Shown: positions 63,776-64,000 of the stretch, piece by piece | How the letters are laid out: each line of letters begins with the position of its first letter | Numbering within the stretch: position 1 is the stretch's first letter | NCBI RefSeq assembly: GCF_050948215.1 | Contig: NW_027488580.1 | Span: forward strand, 248,001-312,000 | Source: Halictus rubicundus | Lineage: Eukaryota > Arthropoda > Insecta > Hymenoptera > Halictidae | Direction of reading: 5' to 3' | DNA: 64,000 bases | Program-made: the position numbers and the translations under genes | Notes under the pieces: model-generated | What the model was told of the DNA's origin: nothing | The model's database searches: none | What the model saw: the letters and a program-made list of their open reading frames with translations, nothing else

Positions 63776-64000
63776 TCCTATCCTCTATCCTATCCTCTAT
63801 CCTATCCTATCCTCTATCCTCTCCTATCCTTTATACTAACCAATCCTCTATCCTATCCTCTATCCTATCCTATCCTCTATCCTATCCTATCCTCTATCCT
63901 ATCCTATCCTCTATCCTATCCTATCCTCTATCCTATCCTATCCTCTATCCTATCCTATCCTCTATCCTATCCTATCCTCTATCCTATCCTATCCTCTATC

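Larger units (their letters stand above)
1..64000 (+). repeat. 17-bp satellite array filling the window
   Basis: The sequence is head-to-tail copies of CTCTATCCTATCCTATC and its variants from the first to the last base. The unit is CTCTATC plus n CTATC pentamers: n=2 (17 bp) dominates, n=1 (12 bp) and n=3 (22 bp) are minor forms. Consensus composition is 7 C, 7 T, 3 A, 0 G. No stretch reads as the reverse complement, so I see no inversion. No unique sequence, transposon, tRNA or rRNA interrupts it. An array of this size and purity is typical of eukaryotic heterochromatin; whether it is centromeric, pericentromeric or subtelomeric cannot be told from sequence. I do not recognise it as a named satellite family. 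Confidence 0.98.
42700..64000 (+). repeat. Second higher-order domain of the array
   Basis: The 17-bp consensus is unchanged, but CTGACACT, CTGATCC and the full CCAGTCC cassette are no longer seen. Instead CAACGCTATCC/ATTATATCC modules (first at about 43,530) and TTGTCTGC or TCGTCTGC units (from 46,441) mark the structure, and uniform 17-mer stretches are longer. The CCGCTTTGC pair (53.0 kb) and the CTTGC unit (55.59 kb) are isolated relics of the first domain. The two domains therefore share an origin but were homogenised separately. Confidence 0.8.

Noticed and set aside
1..64000. CRISPR array
   Set aside because: There are no unique spacers; repeats are contiguous 17-mers with no spacer-repeat alternation and no cas genes.
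1..64000. Telomere array (insect-type CCTAA or relatives)
   Set aside because: CCTAT differs from CCTAA by one base, and CCTAA occurs only as isolated variants such as CCTAACCTATCC. The 17-bp unit with an extra CT and higher-order blocks does not fit telomerase-made repeats. A distant telomeric origin cannot be excluded.
1..64000. Human satellite II/III type (GGAAT)n
   Set aside because: The pentamer here is GGATA on the - strand, not GGAAT, and the regular 17-bp structure is not that of these families. GAA, needed for heat-shock-factor sites, is rare.
1..64000. CENP-B box
   Set aside because: The known box needs TTCG and CGGG elements; I saw no such combination. The single CCCCGG at 47,180 and 51,801 lacks the rest.
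1..64000. Inverted segments or hairpin promoters
   Set aside because: No stretch in the reverse orientation (GATAGG-rich) was found on the + strand, so no long inverted repeats can form.
1..64000. tRNA, rRNA, riboswitch, terminator or bacterial promoter
   Set aside because: The near absence of G on the + strand rules out the stems needed for such RNAs. TATAAT-like strings (CTATAATATC) are satellite variants with no gene downstream.

Overview
The whole 64-kb window is one uninterrupted tandem-repeat (satellite) array. I found no protein-coding gene, RNA gene, transposable element or unique sequence in it. The dominant unit is 17 bp, CTCTATCCTATCCTATC on the + strand, i.e. CTCTATC followed by two CTATC pentamers. 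Shorter 12-bp units (one pentamer) and longer 22-bp units (three pentamers) are mixed in. The consensus is 7 C, 7 T, 3 A and no G, so the + strand is almost G-free. Every repeat I read has the same orientation. The window points to a eukaryote with large heterochromatic, centromeric or subtelomeric arrays. I do not recognise the satellite and cannot name the species.

Diverged 17-bp units (for example CTCTATAATATCGTATC, or units carrying CCGCTATC, CTGACACT, CTTGCC, TTGTCTGC) act as landmarks and expose a higher-order structure. In about 0-42.7 kb the landmarks recur with an 8.6-kb higher-order period. Copy 1 is about 0.7-9.3 kb. Copy 2 is about 9.3-20.9 kb and is enlarged by an internal 2,876-bp tandem duplication plus five extra 17-bp units. 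Further rearranged copies follow to about 42.7 kb. Smaller nested tandem duplications measure about 1,355 bp, 1,086 bp and 658 bp. In about 42.7-64 kb the landmark repertoire changes: TTGTCTGC/TCGTCTGC pairs and CAACGCTATCC modules dominate, and long blocks recur at offsets of 4,621, 5,404, 3,497, 4,815 and 3,913-3,879 bp.

Offsets between homologous blocks usually drift in exact multiples of 17 bp (17, 34, 51, 153). Breakpoints fall in uniform runs or in about 20-25 bp of shared sequence. This is the pattern expected from unequal exchange or replication slippage, with short homogeneous runs behaving like embedded VNTRs.

Long open reading frames on the + strand (up to about 880 codons) are a by-product of composition. 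TAA, TAG and TGA cannot occur in the consensus, and a 17-nt unit read in triplets gives a 17-residue Tyr/Pro/Ile/Leu/Ser repeat in every + frame. The - strand carries TAG in every pentamer and is closed. These frames are not annotated as genes. Block offsets were measured by hand from landmark positions; block edges are approximate because many lie inside identical 17-mers.
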